Source: Candidatus Dojkabacteria bacterium (GTDB taxonomy: Bacteria; Patescibacteriota; Dojkabacteria; J137). Taken from it: a stretch of DNA of 8,829 bases. The stretch covers positions 1 to 8,829 of the forward strand of contig JAGQLJ010000069.1 of NCBI GenBank assembly GCA_020429495.1. The letters are read 5' to 3'. This document shows positions 1 through 4,905 of the stretch, piece by piece. The notes under the pieces were generated by a model. It saw only the letters and a program-made list of their open reading frames with translations. It made no database searches and had not been told where the DNA came from. The position numbers and the translations under genes were made by a program. Numbering within the stretch: position 1 is the stretch's first letter; the number at the start of each line of letters is the position of its first letter.

Positions 1-661
1 CAGGATTTCCAAACATAACACCAATTTTCATTCTTAACTGGTTTATAAAAAGAACTGTAGTATTTGTTTTTTGTGCTATTCCTGTAATTTTTCTTAACGC
101 TTGACTCATAAGTCTAGCTTGAAGTCCCATGTGTGAATCTCCCATTTCTCCATCAATTTCTGCTTTTGGTGTAAGAGCTGCAACTGAGTCAACAACAATT
201 AAACCAATTCCTCCAGATCTAACTAATGTTTCAACAATTTCTAATGCTTGCTCTCCGTAATCAGGTTGAGAAACTAAAAGATTATCTATGTTAATTCCCA
301 AAGCTTCTGCATAAGTTGAATCAAATGCATGTTCAGCATCTACGAATGCGCAAATATCGCCTTGTTTCTGAGCCTCTGCAATAATATGCAATGCTAATGT
401 GGTTTTACCTGAAGATTCAGGACCATACACTTCTATAATTCTTCCTTTTGGAACTCCTCCAACTCCAAGTGCTATATCTAAAGAGATTGCACCTGTTGGA
501 ATAACATCCATTTTTTTAACTTTGTCTTCTTTCAAAGTCATAATAGAACCTTCACCAAATTGCTTAGTGATTTGTTGTATTGCCATTTCTATAGCTTTTT
601 GTTTACCGGCGCTATCAGGGGAGCTTTCTGGTGTAGCTTTCTCTTTCTTACTCTTCGCCAT
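1..661 (-). CDS. recA: RecA recombinase, C-terminus cut off by the window edge
   Basis: RecA forms ATP-dependent filaments on single-stranded DNA, carries out strand exchange and, where LexA exists, triggers its self-cleavage. The first 220 residues are visible. A Lys/Ser-rich tail of about 18 residues precedes the conserved KQKAIEMAIQQITKQFGEGS helix. Walker A is GPESSGKT (80-87), the catalytic glutamate is E110 in VDAEHAFD, and Walker B is LIVVDS with D158. Loop L1 follows (EIDGEMGDSHMGLQARL), and loop L2 begins at INQLRMKIGVMFGNP at the edge. The last part of the core and the C-terminal domain lie outside the window. The ATG at 661 is chosen because the next Met would remove the N-terminal polymerisation helix. 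No Shine-Dalgarno sequence is visible. A promoter with a dyad over its -35 box lies just upstream, so recA is probably transcribed separately from the gene at 734-1276. The identification is secure. Confidence 0.98.
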   Translation of the reverse strand, partial: MAKSKKEKATPESSPDSAGKQKAIEMAIQQITKQFGEGSIMTLKEDKVKKMDVIPTGAISLDIALGVGGVPKGRIIEVYGPESSGKTTLALHIIAEAQKQGDICAFVDAEHAFDSTYAEALGINIDNLLVSQPDYGEQALEIVETLVRSGGIGLIVVDSVAALTPKAEIDGEMGDSHMGLQARLMSQALRKITGIAQKTNTTVLFINQLRMKIGVMFGNP

Positions 662-688
662 AAAATGTTAATAATAGTTATACAAACA

Positions 689-717
689 ATCTTAATCGAG
701 AGATGCCATATTGTCAA
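689..717 (-). promoter_or_regulatory. Predicted recA promoter
   Basis: On the minus strand TTGACA (717-712, full match to the sigma-70 -35 consensus) is followed after 17 bases by TAAGAT (694-689, 4 of 6). Transcription would start near 682, giving a leader of about 21 nt without a Shine-Dalgarno sequence. The spacing is ideal and the site sits in the only gap before recA. It is unproven, because the genome is AT-rich and chance -10 boxes are common. Confidence 0.6.
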
Positions 718-727
718 AACTTTGACA
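712..727. promoter_or_regulatory. Dyad TGTCAAAACTTTGACA over the recA -35 box, possible operator
   Basis: Two perfect 7-bp arms (TGTCAAA and TTTGACA) are separated by 2 bp, and one arm contains the whole -35 hexamer of the predicted recA promoter. A dimeric repressor bound here would block RNA polymerase, which is the geometry expected of a LexA-type operator. It matches neither the E. coli SOS box (CTGT-N8-ACAG) nor the Gram-positive box (GAAC-N4-GTTC). No repressor gene is in the window, so the assignment is inference. Confidence 0.4.
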
Positions 728-733
728 TGTTAG

Positions 734-1276
734 CTATAAAAATTTTTCTGAAGCTAGTTTGAATTCTAATTGGATAGGAAAGTTTATTTTCTCTTTTGAT
801 GAATAGATTAAACTATATCTATTTGTTTGATATGGTTCAATTTTAATCTGCGTATCTTCCCCAAAGTCCAATGGATAAAGCTGTCCGCTATTATTTTGGA
901 TTAAAATTTGTAAATCATCTTTCACATAAGATTTTGTATTTAAGTTAATAAAAAAACTTTCTTCATTACTTGTTTTATTTTCTATTTCAATAAATTCATC
1001 TTTTGAATAACCTTCTATAAGATTAGGTTTAGAAATTATCAATTTATCGTAGCCATTGTAAGAATTTCTTTCAATATCATCTGAGTATACTAGCCTATAG
1101 TCTAGAGCTCCGCTTACAGATGTTGATAAACCAGCCACACTTGGTTCTGTTACAGTTTGTGCTGATGGATTAATCATTACAACACCATAAGCACTAATAG
1201 CAGCTATACTAAAAAAAACTACCAACCCTAGAGCAGATTCTGTGATATCTAAGAAATTTGATAAATGCCTTTCCAT
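734..1276 (-). CDS. Single-pass membrane-anchored protein of unknown function
   Basis: I do not recognise this 180-residue protein. A short polar N-terminus is followed by one hydrophobic segment at about residues 14-34 (ALGLVVFFSIAAISAYGVVM), then a polar domain of about 145 residues. That domain alternates hydrophobic and charged residues as a beta-sandwich does (EFIEIEN, FFINLN, LQILIQNN, IQLEFKL). The likely topology is an N-terminal signal anchor with an exported C-terminal domain. No cleavage site, lipobox or cysteine is obvious. It ends in TAG 72 bases before the recA ATG. A TTGCAT/TAATAT promoter lies so close that the transcript would begin at or next to the ATG. The protein is small, with no visible catalytic motif. 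It could be a cell-surface or pilus-like accessory protein, but nothing decides this. Confidence 0.75.
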   Translation of the reverse strand: MERHLSNFLDITESALGLVVFFSIAAISAYGVVMINPSAQTVTEPSVAGLSTSVSGALDYRLVYSDDIERNSYNGYDKLIISKPNLIEGYSKDEFIEIENKTSNEESFFINLNTKSYVKDDLQILIQNNSGQLYPLDFGEDTQIKIEPYQTNRYSLIYSSKEKINFPIQLEFKLASEKFL

Positions 1277-1282
1277 ACTCTT

Positions 1283-1311
1283 ATATTAGAGAGTTTTAGT
1301 CTTTGATGCAA
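1283..1311 (-). promoter_or_regulatory. Predicted promoter of the 734-1276 gene, possibly leaderless
   Basis: TTGCAT (1311-1306) and TAATAT (1288-1283) are separated by 17 bases on the minus strand. A start 7 bases after the -10 box falls on the A of the ATG at 1276, predicting a leaderless mRNA. The same -35 variant, TTGCAT, precedes the gene at 4198-4842. Confidence 0.45.
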
Positions 1312-1324
1312 TTAATATAACTAA

Positions 1325-1445
1325 ACAAGCTTGCGGGGTTTGGGATGATAGAGAACCTAATGAGTGATTACCCACAAAATTGCCTTGAGAAGGGCATTCT
1401 ATCACCCCAAGACTTTTTGCGTACTTTTGGAGACCCAAAAGTACG
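1325..1445. repeat. Structured repeat element, copy 1
   Basis: This ~120-bp unit is related to 2701-2821 and lies in the same orientation. It has two parts. The first is a long imperfect stem between 1341-1358 and 1392-1409, with TGATAGA pairing TCTATCA and TGGG pairing CCCA. It encloses a 33-base loop containing ATGAGTGA and TGAGAA. The second is a perfect 11-bp hairpin at 1420-1445 (CGTACTTTTGG, loop AGAC, then the complement). The element fills most of the gap between the 3' end of the metallopeptidase gene and the start of the 734-1276 gene. The rest of the gap (1446-1520) is plain AT-rich DNA. It resembles the small palindromic repeats scattered through many bacterial genomes. Its function is unknown. 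Confidence 0.8.
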
Positions 1446-1520
1446 AATAAACAATTTTTATACTCTTTATAAAACTTTAGTTGCTCTATTAGTCACTATT
1501 TAAGATATTGCTTATTACCA

Positions 1521-2480
1521 TTACGCAGAAACTGATAACGATACTATTGAAGAAAGATCAAAATTTTTAACAAACTTTATTGCACTATGATATTCAACAA
1601 ATTTTTCTATTTGCTCTTCAATAAATTCTGGATCAGTATCATATAAATAACCAAGTCCTAGTTTAAAGAACTCTTCTTTTATTAGTTCTTTATCAAGATT
1701 TTCTTCACCTTCTTTTGTTATATCAGTTATTATTTTATTTATTAATCCAGTTTGCTCACCTAGTATTCTTTTTGCAGTTTTTTCTAGCAATGAATCAAGC
1801 TTAAAATGATGAAGCGAAACATTAGTTCCATCATGTGGACCTACATTTTTACCCTCAATCGAATTCATCATTCTTGGAAATAGTTTTTGTAAAACTCCCC
1901 ATGTTCTACCTAATCTTCTTTTTATTTCTTCCCAATCTAGAGACTCATAATTCTTATCATCTAGTGATGGGTTTACCACCATTACTTCTAAAAGATTATC
2001 GAAAGTTTGTTCATCACCAGACTCTATCATTTCGCTTAGCTCAGAGAAATTCATGTCTCCAAAATATTGATTGAAATCGTTTACCATATCATCGTAACCG
2101 GATTTAAAGCTAGCACCTCCGTAAACTTCTGCCATTTTCTTTTTTGTCATTGCCTCTACCAAAGCCTCATCATCAACTCCAGTTTCTGTATAAACTCCTG
2201 CATGCAAACCTTCGTGAAAAAGTACATGTGCTATATCTTTTTCTGCTCCATATAAAAGTAACCAAGGGTTAATAGCAATAGTATCAACCAGATTAAAGTA
2301 ACCTCCAATCCAATTAGGCATTGTTAAATCAACAACAAAATTACCCTTAAAATTAAATTTAATTCTTCTTAAGGCATTTTTTAGTTTTCGGAGTGCTGCT
2401 GGGTGTTCTTCTAAAAACGACTCGGGTGAAGGTCTAAGAATATCTTCTATGCTTTTTTGTTTAAAAAATTCAAAAGCCAT
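1521..2480 (-). CDS. Predicted HExxH metallopeptidase of unrecognised family
   Basis: This 319-residue protein has no signal peptide or membrane segment, so it is probably cytoplasmic. HVLFHEGLHAG carries a zinc-peptidase HExxH motif (H89, E90, H93) on a predicted helix. Twelve to sixteen residues later, DDEALVEAMT (E105, E109) resembles the ExxxE helix that gives the third zinc ligand in gluzincins. Before the motif, DTIAINPWLLLYG could be the edge strand of the active site, as in many such enzymes. The C-terminal two thirds (about 125-319) are mostly helical and charged, with no motif I know. The substrate cannot be inferred, and the protein does not match the ImmA/IrrE pattern. The ATG at 2480 is the first Met of the frame, and no Shine-Dalgarno sequence precedes it. 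The start codon lies inside a perfect 16-bp palindrome. Structured repeats flank the gene on both sides, so it may be a self-contained transcription unit. Confidence 0.8.
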   Translation of the reverse strand: MAFEFFKQKSIEDILRPSPESFLEEHPAALRKLKNALRRIKFNFKGNFVVDLTMPNWIGGYFNLVDTIAINPWLLLYGAEKDIAHVLFHEGLHAGVYTETGVDDEALVEAMTKKKMAEVYGGASFKSGYDDMVNDFNQYFGDMNFSELSEMIESGDEQTFDNLLEVMVVNPSLDDKNYESLDWEEIKRRLGRTWGVLQKLFPRMMNSIEGKNVGPHDGTNVSLHHFKLDSLLEKTAKRILGEQTGLINKIITDITKEGEENLDKELIKEEFFKLGLGYLYDTDPEFIEEQIEKFVEYHSAIKFVKNFDLSSIVSLSVSA

Positions 2481-2488
2481 ATGGCTTT
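2473..2488. promoter_or_regulatory. Perfect 16-bp palindrome AAAGCCATATGGCTTT across the metallopeptidase start codon
   Basis: The palindrome is centred between 2480 and 2481, and the minus-strand ATG (2480-2478) is in its half. With no loop it cannot form a good RNA hairpin, so it would act as a DNA dyad (repressor site) or be a chance match. No regulator is known. Confidence 0.35.
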
Positions 2489-2514
2489 AAGCTGTAAGCA
2501 TTATGCTATAAGCT
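2487..2514. repeat. Four-unit degenerate heptamer array (TAAGCT type)
   Basis: The four consecutive 7-base units are TTAAGCT, GTAAGCA, TTATGCT and ATAAGCT. Alternating AGC and GCT cores also allow partial self-pairing. The array lies in the predicted leader of the metallopeptidase mRNA and overlaps the edge of the start-codon palindrome. Confidence 0.6.
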
Positions 2515-2540
2515 TTTTTAGTTAATAATTTAGCCAACCT

Positions 2541-2549
2541 ATTATACCA
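2541..2549 (-). promoter_or_regulatory. Possible extended -10 promoter of the metallopeptidase gene
   Basis: Reading the minus strand, TGGTATAAT is a perfect -10 hexamer with the TG extension. No -35 box is recognisable at the usual spacing. Transcription would start near 2534, giving a leader of about 54 nt that contains the heptamer array. This is much longer than the other leaders predicted here. A CATAAT nearer the ATG is an alternative. Confidence 0.35.
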
Positions 2550-2607
2550 TTCCCATGACGATTTGGTCCATCAGTAAAGGGGATTGTGAAACATGTGTGA
2601 AACTTGT

Positions 2608-2635
2608 TAGCTGCTAGCTACGAGCCTCTAGCCAC
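2608..2635. repeat. Second four-unit heptamer array (TAGCYNC type)
   Basis: The units are TAGCTGC, TAGCTAC, GAGCCTC and TAGCCAC, with the same 7-base period and AGC core as 2487-2514. Arrays of this kind are scattered low-complexity repeats in many small bacterial genomes. No function is apparent. Confidence 0.55.
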
Positions 2636-2646
2636 TAGAATATGTC

Positions 2647-2688
2647 AGTTCGAGTGAAATTTATGAAGTAAATTTTATATCGAGAACT
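2647..2688. repeat. Inverted-repeat element AGTTCGAG...CGAGAACT
   Basis: The outer arms AGTTC (2647-2651) and GAACT (2684-2688) enclose a perfect 7-bp stem, AAATTTA/TAAATTT, with loop TGAAG (2657-2675). The ends resemble a widespread dispersed bacterial repeat with GTTCTCGATA and CACTCGAACTGACA ends. That resemblance is from memory and was not searched. Confidence 0.55.
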
Positions 2689-2700
2689 AAATTAAATGAT

Positions 2701-2821
2701 ACAAGACTAGCCCGTTGGGGTTTGGGGTGAAAAGCGTCCTGATGAGTGAATGATGAAAATAAAGCGTGAGAAGGACTTTTTTTACCCCAAGACTTTTGGT
2801 ACTTTTGGCCTCAAAAGTACG
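2701..2821. repeat. Structured repeat element, copy 2
   Basis: This copy has the same layout and orientation as 1325-1445. A long stem pairs 2723-2740 with 2772-2789: TGGGGT with ACCCCA, then AAAA with TTTT, then GTCCT with AGGAC. It has two G-T pairs and one mismatch in 18. The 31-base loop keeps ATGAGTGA and GTGAGAA. A perfect 9-bp hairpin follows at 2799-2820 (GTACTTTTG, loop GCCT, complement). It ends 7 bases from the VOC stop codon, so an nfo-VOC transcript would run into it. No U-tract follows on the minus strand, so it is not a classical terminator. Confidence 0.8.
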
Positions 2822-2828
2822 TAAAGAA

Positions 2829-3236
2829 TTATCTTAGACCAATATAAACAATCTCAAACAAAATCTTATCTGGACTTTCAAACATAACCTGATAATATGT
2901 CTCCTCTTCAGAATCAACAAATTCAGGTCTATATCTTGGAGTATCAAAAAGTGTACTTCTATTTTTTTCTTCTAAGAATTGAACAATTTCATCTATATCT
3001 TTCTGTTCTTCAACCTTTATTGCAAAATGATTAAACCCTTTTTCATCATAATCTTGAGTTCCTTCTTTTTCTGAATCTACAAACCAAATATCTCCTGAAA
3101 CATCTGATTTATATCCAATTGTGTCTTCTGTTTCGAAAATTATACTCCAGCCTAAAAAATTCATCAGCTCTTTATAGAAAGTAATATTTTTAGAAAAATC
3201 TATATTAAATTGTATATGGTAGAAGTGTGAATTCAT
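2829..3236 (-). CDS. VOC (glyoxalase/dioxygenase fold) family protein, co-transcribed with nfo
   Basis: At 135 residues this is one complete VOC module, made of two beta-alpha-beta-beta-beta units. The first strand YHIQFNI carries H7, the second unit opens with FNHFAIKV (H70), and the last strand LFEIVY carries E128. These positions usually supply metal ligands in VOC enzymes. The helices NITFYKELMNFLGW (17-30) and DIDEIVQFLEEKN (80-92) sit where the fold puts them. The family includes glyoxalase I, ring-cleaving dioxygenases, thiol transferases and antibiotic-binding proteins, and the substrate cannot be told from sequence. The ATG lies one base after the nfo stop, so the two are translated from one mRNA. 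The pairing hints at a linked role in damage or stress response, but it may only reflect compact packing. Confidence 0.85.
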   Translation of the reverse strand: MNSHFYHIQFNIDFSKNITFYKELMNFLGWSIIFETEDTIGYKSDVSGDIWFVDSEKEGTQDYDEKGFNHFAIKVEEQKDIDEIVQFLEEKNRSTLFDTPRYRPEFVDSEEETYYQVMFESPDKILFEIVYIGLR

Positions 3237-3237
3237 T

Positions 3238-4080
3238 CTACTCAGCCCAACTTTGTAATTTCTTTACCTCAATTGGTGCTGTTTCCATATCTTTTAGATT
3301 AGGAGTCTCCATAACAAAATCTAATCCTTTTAGTTTTGGATGATTTAAAAATCCCTTCATTCCTTTTTCGCCAATTAGTCCTTCTCCTAAATTCTCGTGT
3401 CTATCTCTGTTTGAATTAAATTCTGTTTTTGAATCGTTAAAATGAACACATCTAACATTTTCTAAACCTAGAATTTTTTCCATTTGATCAACAACTCCGT
3501 CTAGATCATTTAAGATGTCATATCCACTTGCCCACATATGTTGAGTGTCTAAACAAAACTGCACTCTAGATTTATCTTTTACACCATCTCTAATTCTAGC
3601 TAAGTGTTCAAATTTTGAACCTATTACTTTTCCAGCTCCAGCTGCACATTCCAAAAATAGTGGCTTTGATGATTCTGCATTTTCACAAATCCAATCAATT
3701 CCTTTTATTACTCTATCAAATCCTTCATCTGGCTCAATATCTTTAAAAGAACCTGTGTGGAATACCACACCTGGAGAATCAATATATTCTGCTAGTTCTA
3801 AATAATTCCCAATAGACATCTTCGATAAATGCCACTTTTGTTTATCTGGATTTGCAAGATTAATTAGATAAATTCCATGCATATGCACAGTATTCACAAT
3901 TTCACTAGCAATAATAGCATCTTTGAATATTTTCATTTTTTCTTCCTCAAATGGTTTTGAATTCCATCTTTGTGGAGGTGTTGCATGAATCATAATAGTA
4001 TTAACTCCAAGTGCTTCACCATTTTTTACACCATTTTCTAAACCACCTGCGCAAGATACAAAACATCCTAAATTTCTCAT
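3238..4080 (-). CDS. nfo: Endonuclease IV (apurinic/apyrimidinic endonuclease)
   Basis: Nfo is a cytoplasmic tri-zinc AP endonuclease of base-excision repair that cuts 5' to abasic sites. The length, 280 residues, is normal for the family. It has a TIM-barrel pattern, and all nine metal ligands align with E. coli Nfo: H68 (HGIYLINLA), H108 (VFHTGS), E144 (LECAAGAG), D178 and H181 (CLDTQHMWASGYD), H214 (VHFNDSK), D226 and H228 (DRHENLGEG), and E258 (VMETP). The AHVS near the N-terminus of most homologues is CFVS here, and the substrate-loop motif is PPQRW. The gene starts at ATG 4080 with no Shine-Dalgarno sequence. A weak -10 box, TATTAT (4108-4103), lies upstream without a clear -35. It is the first gene of an nfo-VOC operon. 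The activity is predicted with high confidence. Confidence 0.96.
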   Translation of the reverse strand: MRNLGCFVSCAGGLENGVKNGEALGVNTIMIHATPPQRWNSKPFEEEKMKIFKDAIIASEIVNTVHMHGIYLINLANPDKQKWHLSKMSIGNYLELAEYIDSPGVVFHTGSFKDIEPDEGFDRVIKGIDWICENAESSKPLFLECAAGAGKVIGSKFEHLARIRDGVKDKSRVQFCLDTQHMWASGYDILNDLDGVVDQMEKILGLENVRCVHFNDSKTEFNSNRDRHENLGEGLIGEKGMKGFLNHPKLKGLDFVMETPNLKDMETAPIEVKKLQSWAE

Positions 4081-4133
4081 TTTTATTTATTTAACTATTC
4101 TGATAATAACTTATGAAGTTAGAAGAATAAAGA

Positions 4134-4158
4134 ACCTCCCCTTTAGTAAAGGGGAGGT
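4134..4158. repeat. Perfect 11-bp hairpin repeat ACCTCCCCTTT-AGT-complement
   Basis: The arms 4134-4144 and 4148-4158 pair perfectly around a 3-base loop. On the minus strand the hairpin is downstream of the 4198-4842 gene and is followed by a T-rich stretch (TCTTTATTCTTCT). It could therefore end that transcript before nfo. The same CAGTAAAGGGGA core recurs as a fragment at 2571-2582, suggesting a dispersed repeat. Confidence 0.6.
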
Positions 4159-4159
4159 A

Positions 4160-4187
4160 TCTCTCCGTAGCTTTAGCGAAGGAAAGA
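4160..4187. repeat. Imperfect hairpin repeat with CCGTAGCTTTAGCGAAGG core
   Basis: TCTCTCC (4160-4166) pairs with GGAAAGA (4181-4187) through one mismatch, or a G-U pair in the minus-strand RNA. It lies beside the 4134-4158 hairpin in the 117-bp gap between nfo and the next gene. A run of seven T follows on the plus strand, so it could work as a plus-strand terminator, although no plus-strand gene points into it. Confidence 0.45.
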
Positions 4188-4197
4188 CTGAGTTTTT

Positions 4198-4842
4198 TTA
4201 TTTACCCTCTTGTTTTAGAATATCCATTGATCTTTTTGTAAAGAATGCTACAGCTGGCAATACAGATAGCAATACTGCTAGAGTATTTACATCAATTCCA
4301 ACTTTGCTGTCATCAATATAGTTTATAAAATTAATTATAAACACAAAGAATGCTGTTGATGCTGTAAAAGCATAAGTAAGCATTCCGAAAGCAACAAATA
4401 GCTTTGTTGACATATTTCCGCCTTCCTTAGCCCACATATCCAATTTCTTTTTTGCCATTCTAACCATGAATGCAAATAAACCAAAGAATACTAGTAGTAC
4501 AATTCCTTCAATTAGTAAATAACCATCGCCTTTATCCACTGATCTTGGTAAATCTGTAAACACATTTGTAAACACATACATTAGAACTTTATATGTTGAA
4601 GCTACTAAGCCAAAAGATGCTGCATAAAGTCCAACATAAGCTAGTCCTCTTAATGCATGAGACAAGAATTTTGGCATGTATTTATCTGCTCTTTTATTCT
4701 CACCTGTGATGTAATAGAAAATTAGTGCAAATGCTCCAACATACAGCAATACTGTTATGAATGAAGTTGCAAATGAGTTCAACATACTTAGTTGAACACT
4801 AGATTGAAAGCTATCTGCAATTCCGCTTCCGAAAAGATTCAT
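4198..4842 (-). CDS. Integral membrane protein of unknown function, about five helices
   Basis: I do not recognise this 214-residue protein. Hydrophobic segments fall at about residues 25-46, 66-90, 108-129, 147-172 and 184-201. Basic clusters at 49-58 (NKRADKYMPK), 128-139 (RMAKKKLDMWAK) and the tail (KRSMDILKQEGK) suggest those faces are cytoplasmic. With an odd number of helices the N-terminus would be outside. No catalytic, nucleotide-binding or transporter signature is visible. The ATG at 4842 is chosen because it lies 22 bases after the predicted transcription start. No Shine-Dalgarno sequence is present. Its own promoter follows the gatB stop directly, so it need not depend on gatB. 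Small multi-helix proteins like this are common in compact genomes and often uncharacterised. Confidence 0.8.
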   Translation of the reverse strand: MNLFGSGIADSFQSSVQLSMLNSFATSFITVLLYVGAFALIFYYITGENKRADKYMPKFLSHALRGLAYVGLYAASFGLVASTYKVLMYVFTNVFTDLPRSVDKGDGYLLIEGIVLLVFFGLFAFMVRMAKKKLDMWAKEGGNMSTKLFVAFGMLTYAFTASTAFFVFIINFINYIDDSKVGIDVNTLAVLLSVLPAVAFFTKRSMDILKQEGK

Positions 4843-4870
4843 AAAATAGAAATAATAAGTAATTTAACCT

Positions 4871-4898
4871 ATTATAGTTCGTTTTATGAGAGATGCAA
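4871..4898 (-). promoter_or_regulatory. Predicted promoter of the 4198-4842 membrane protein gene
   Basis: TTGCAT (4898-4893) is followed after 16 bases by a perfect TATAAT (4876-4871) on the minus strand. The predicted start near 4864 gives a 22-nt leader. It fits tightly between the gatB stop and the next ATG, a 63-bp gap. Confidence 0.6.
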
Positions 4899-4905
4899 GA
4901 AAGTC

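Larger units (their letters stand above)
2481..2828. other. Gene-free gap made of several small repeats
   Basis: This 348-bp gap separates the metallopeptidase start from the end of the VOC gene. From left to right it holds a heptamer array (2487-2514), a possible extended -10 promoter (2541-2549), and a half-copy resembling the 4134-4158 hairpin (CAGTAAAGGGGA at 2571-2582). These are followed by a second heptamer array (2608-2635), an AGTTC...GAACT hairpin repeat (2647-2688) and structured repeat copy 2 (2701-2821). No convincing ORF or RNA gene is present. Confidence 0.7.

Noticed and set aside
399..671. Plus-strand reading frame of 90 codons opposite recA
   Set aside because: It is antisense to a secure recA coding region, and the protein has no recognisable pattern.
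1835..2255. Two plus-strand reading frames opposite the metallopeptidase gene
   Set aside because: They are shadows of a minus-strand gene with a clear motif, and their composition is not protein-like (runs of Phe, Leu and Cys).
2487..2635. CRISPR-like array
   Set aside because: The 7-base units are contiguous and degenerate, without spacers, so they are simple tandem repeats.
2646..2656. CAGTTCGAGTG resembling a tRNA T-loop
   Set aside because: No acceptor, D or anticodon stem surrounds it. It is one arm of the inverted repeat at 2647-2688.
2738..2760. Hammerhead-like core CTGATGAG ... GAAA in repeat copy 2
   Set aside because: No stem II can form between the two core strands. Copy 1 has CTAATGAG, changing an invariant G, and no cleavage-site helix is present.
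3545..3805. Plus-strand reading frame opposite nfo
   Set aside because: It is antisense to nfo, where all nine metal ligands are conserved on the minus strand.
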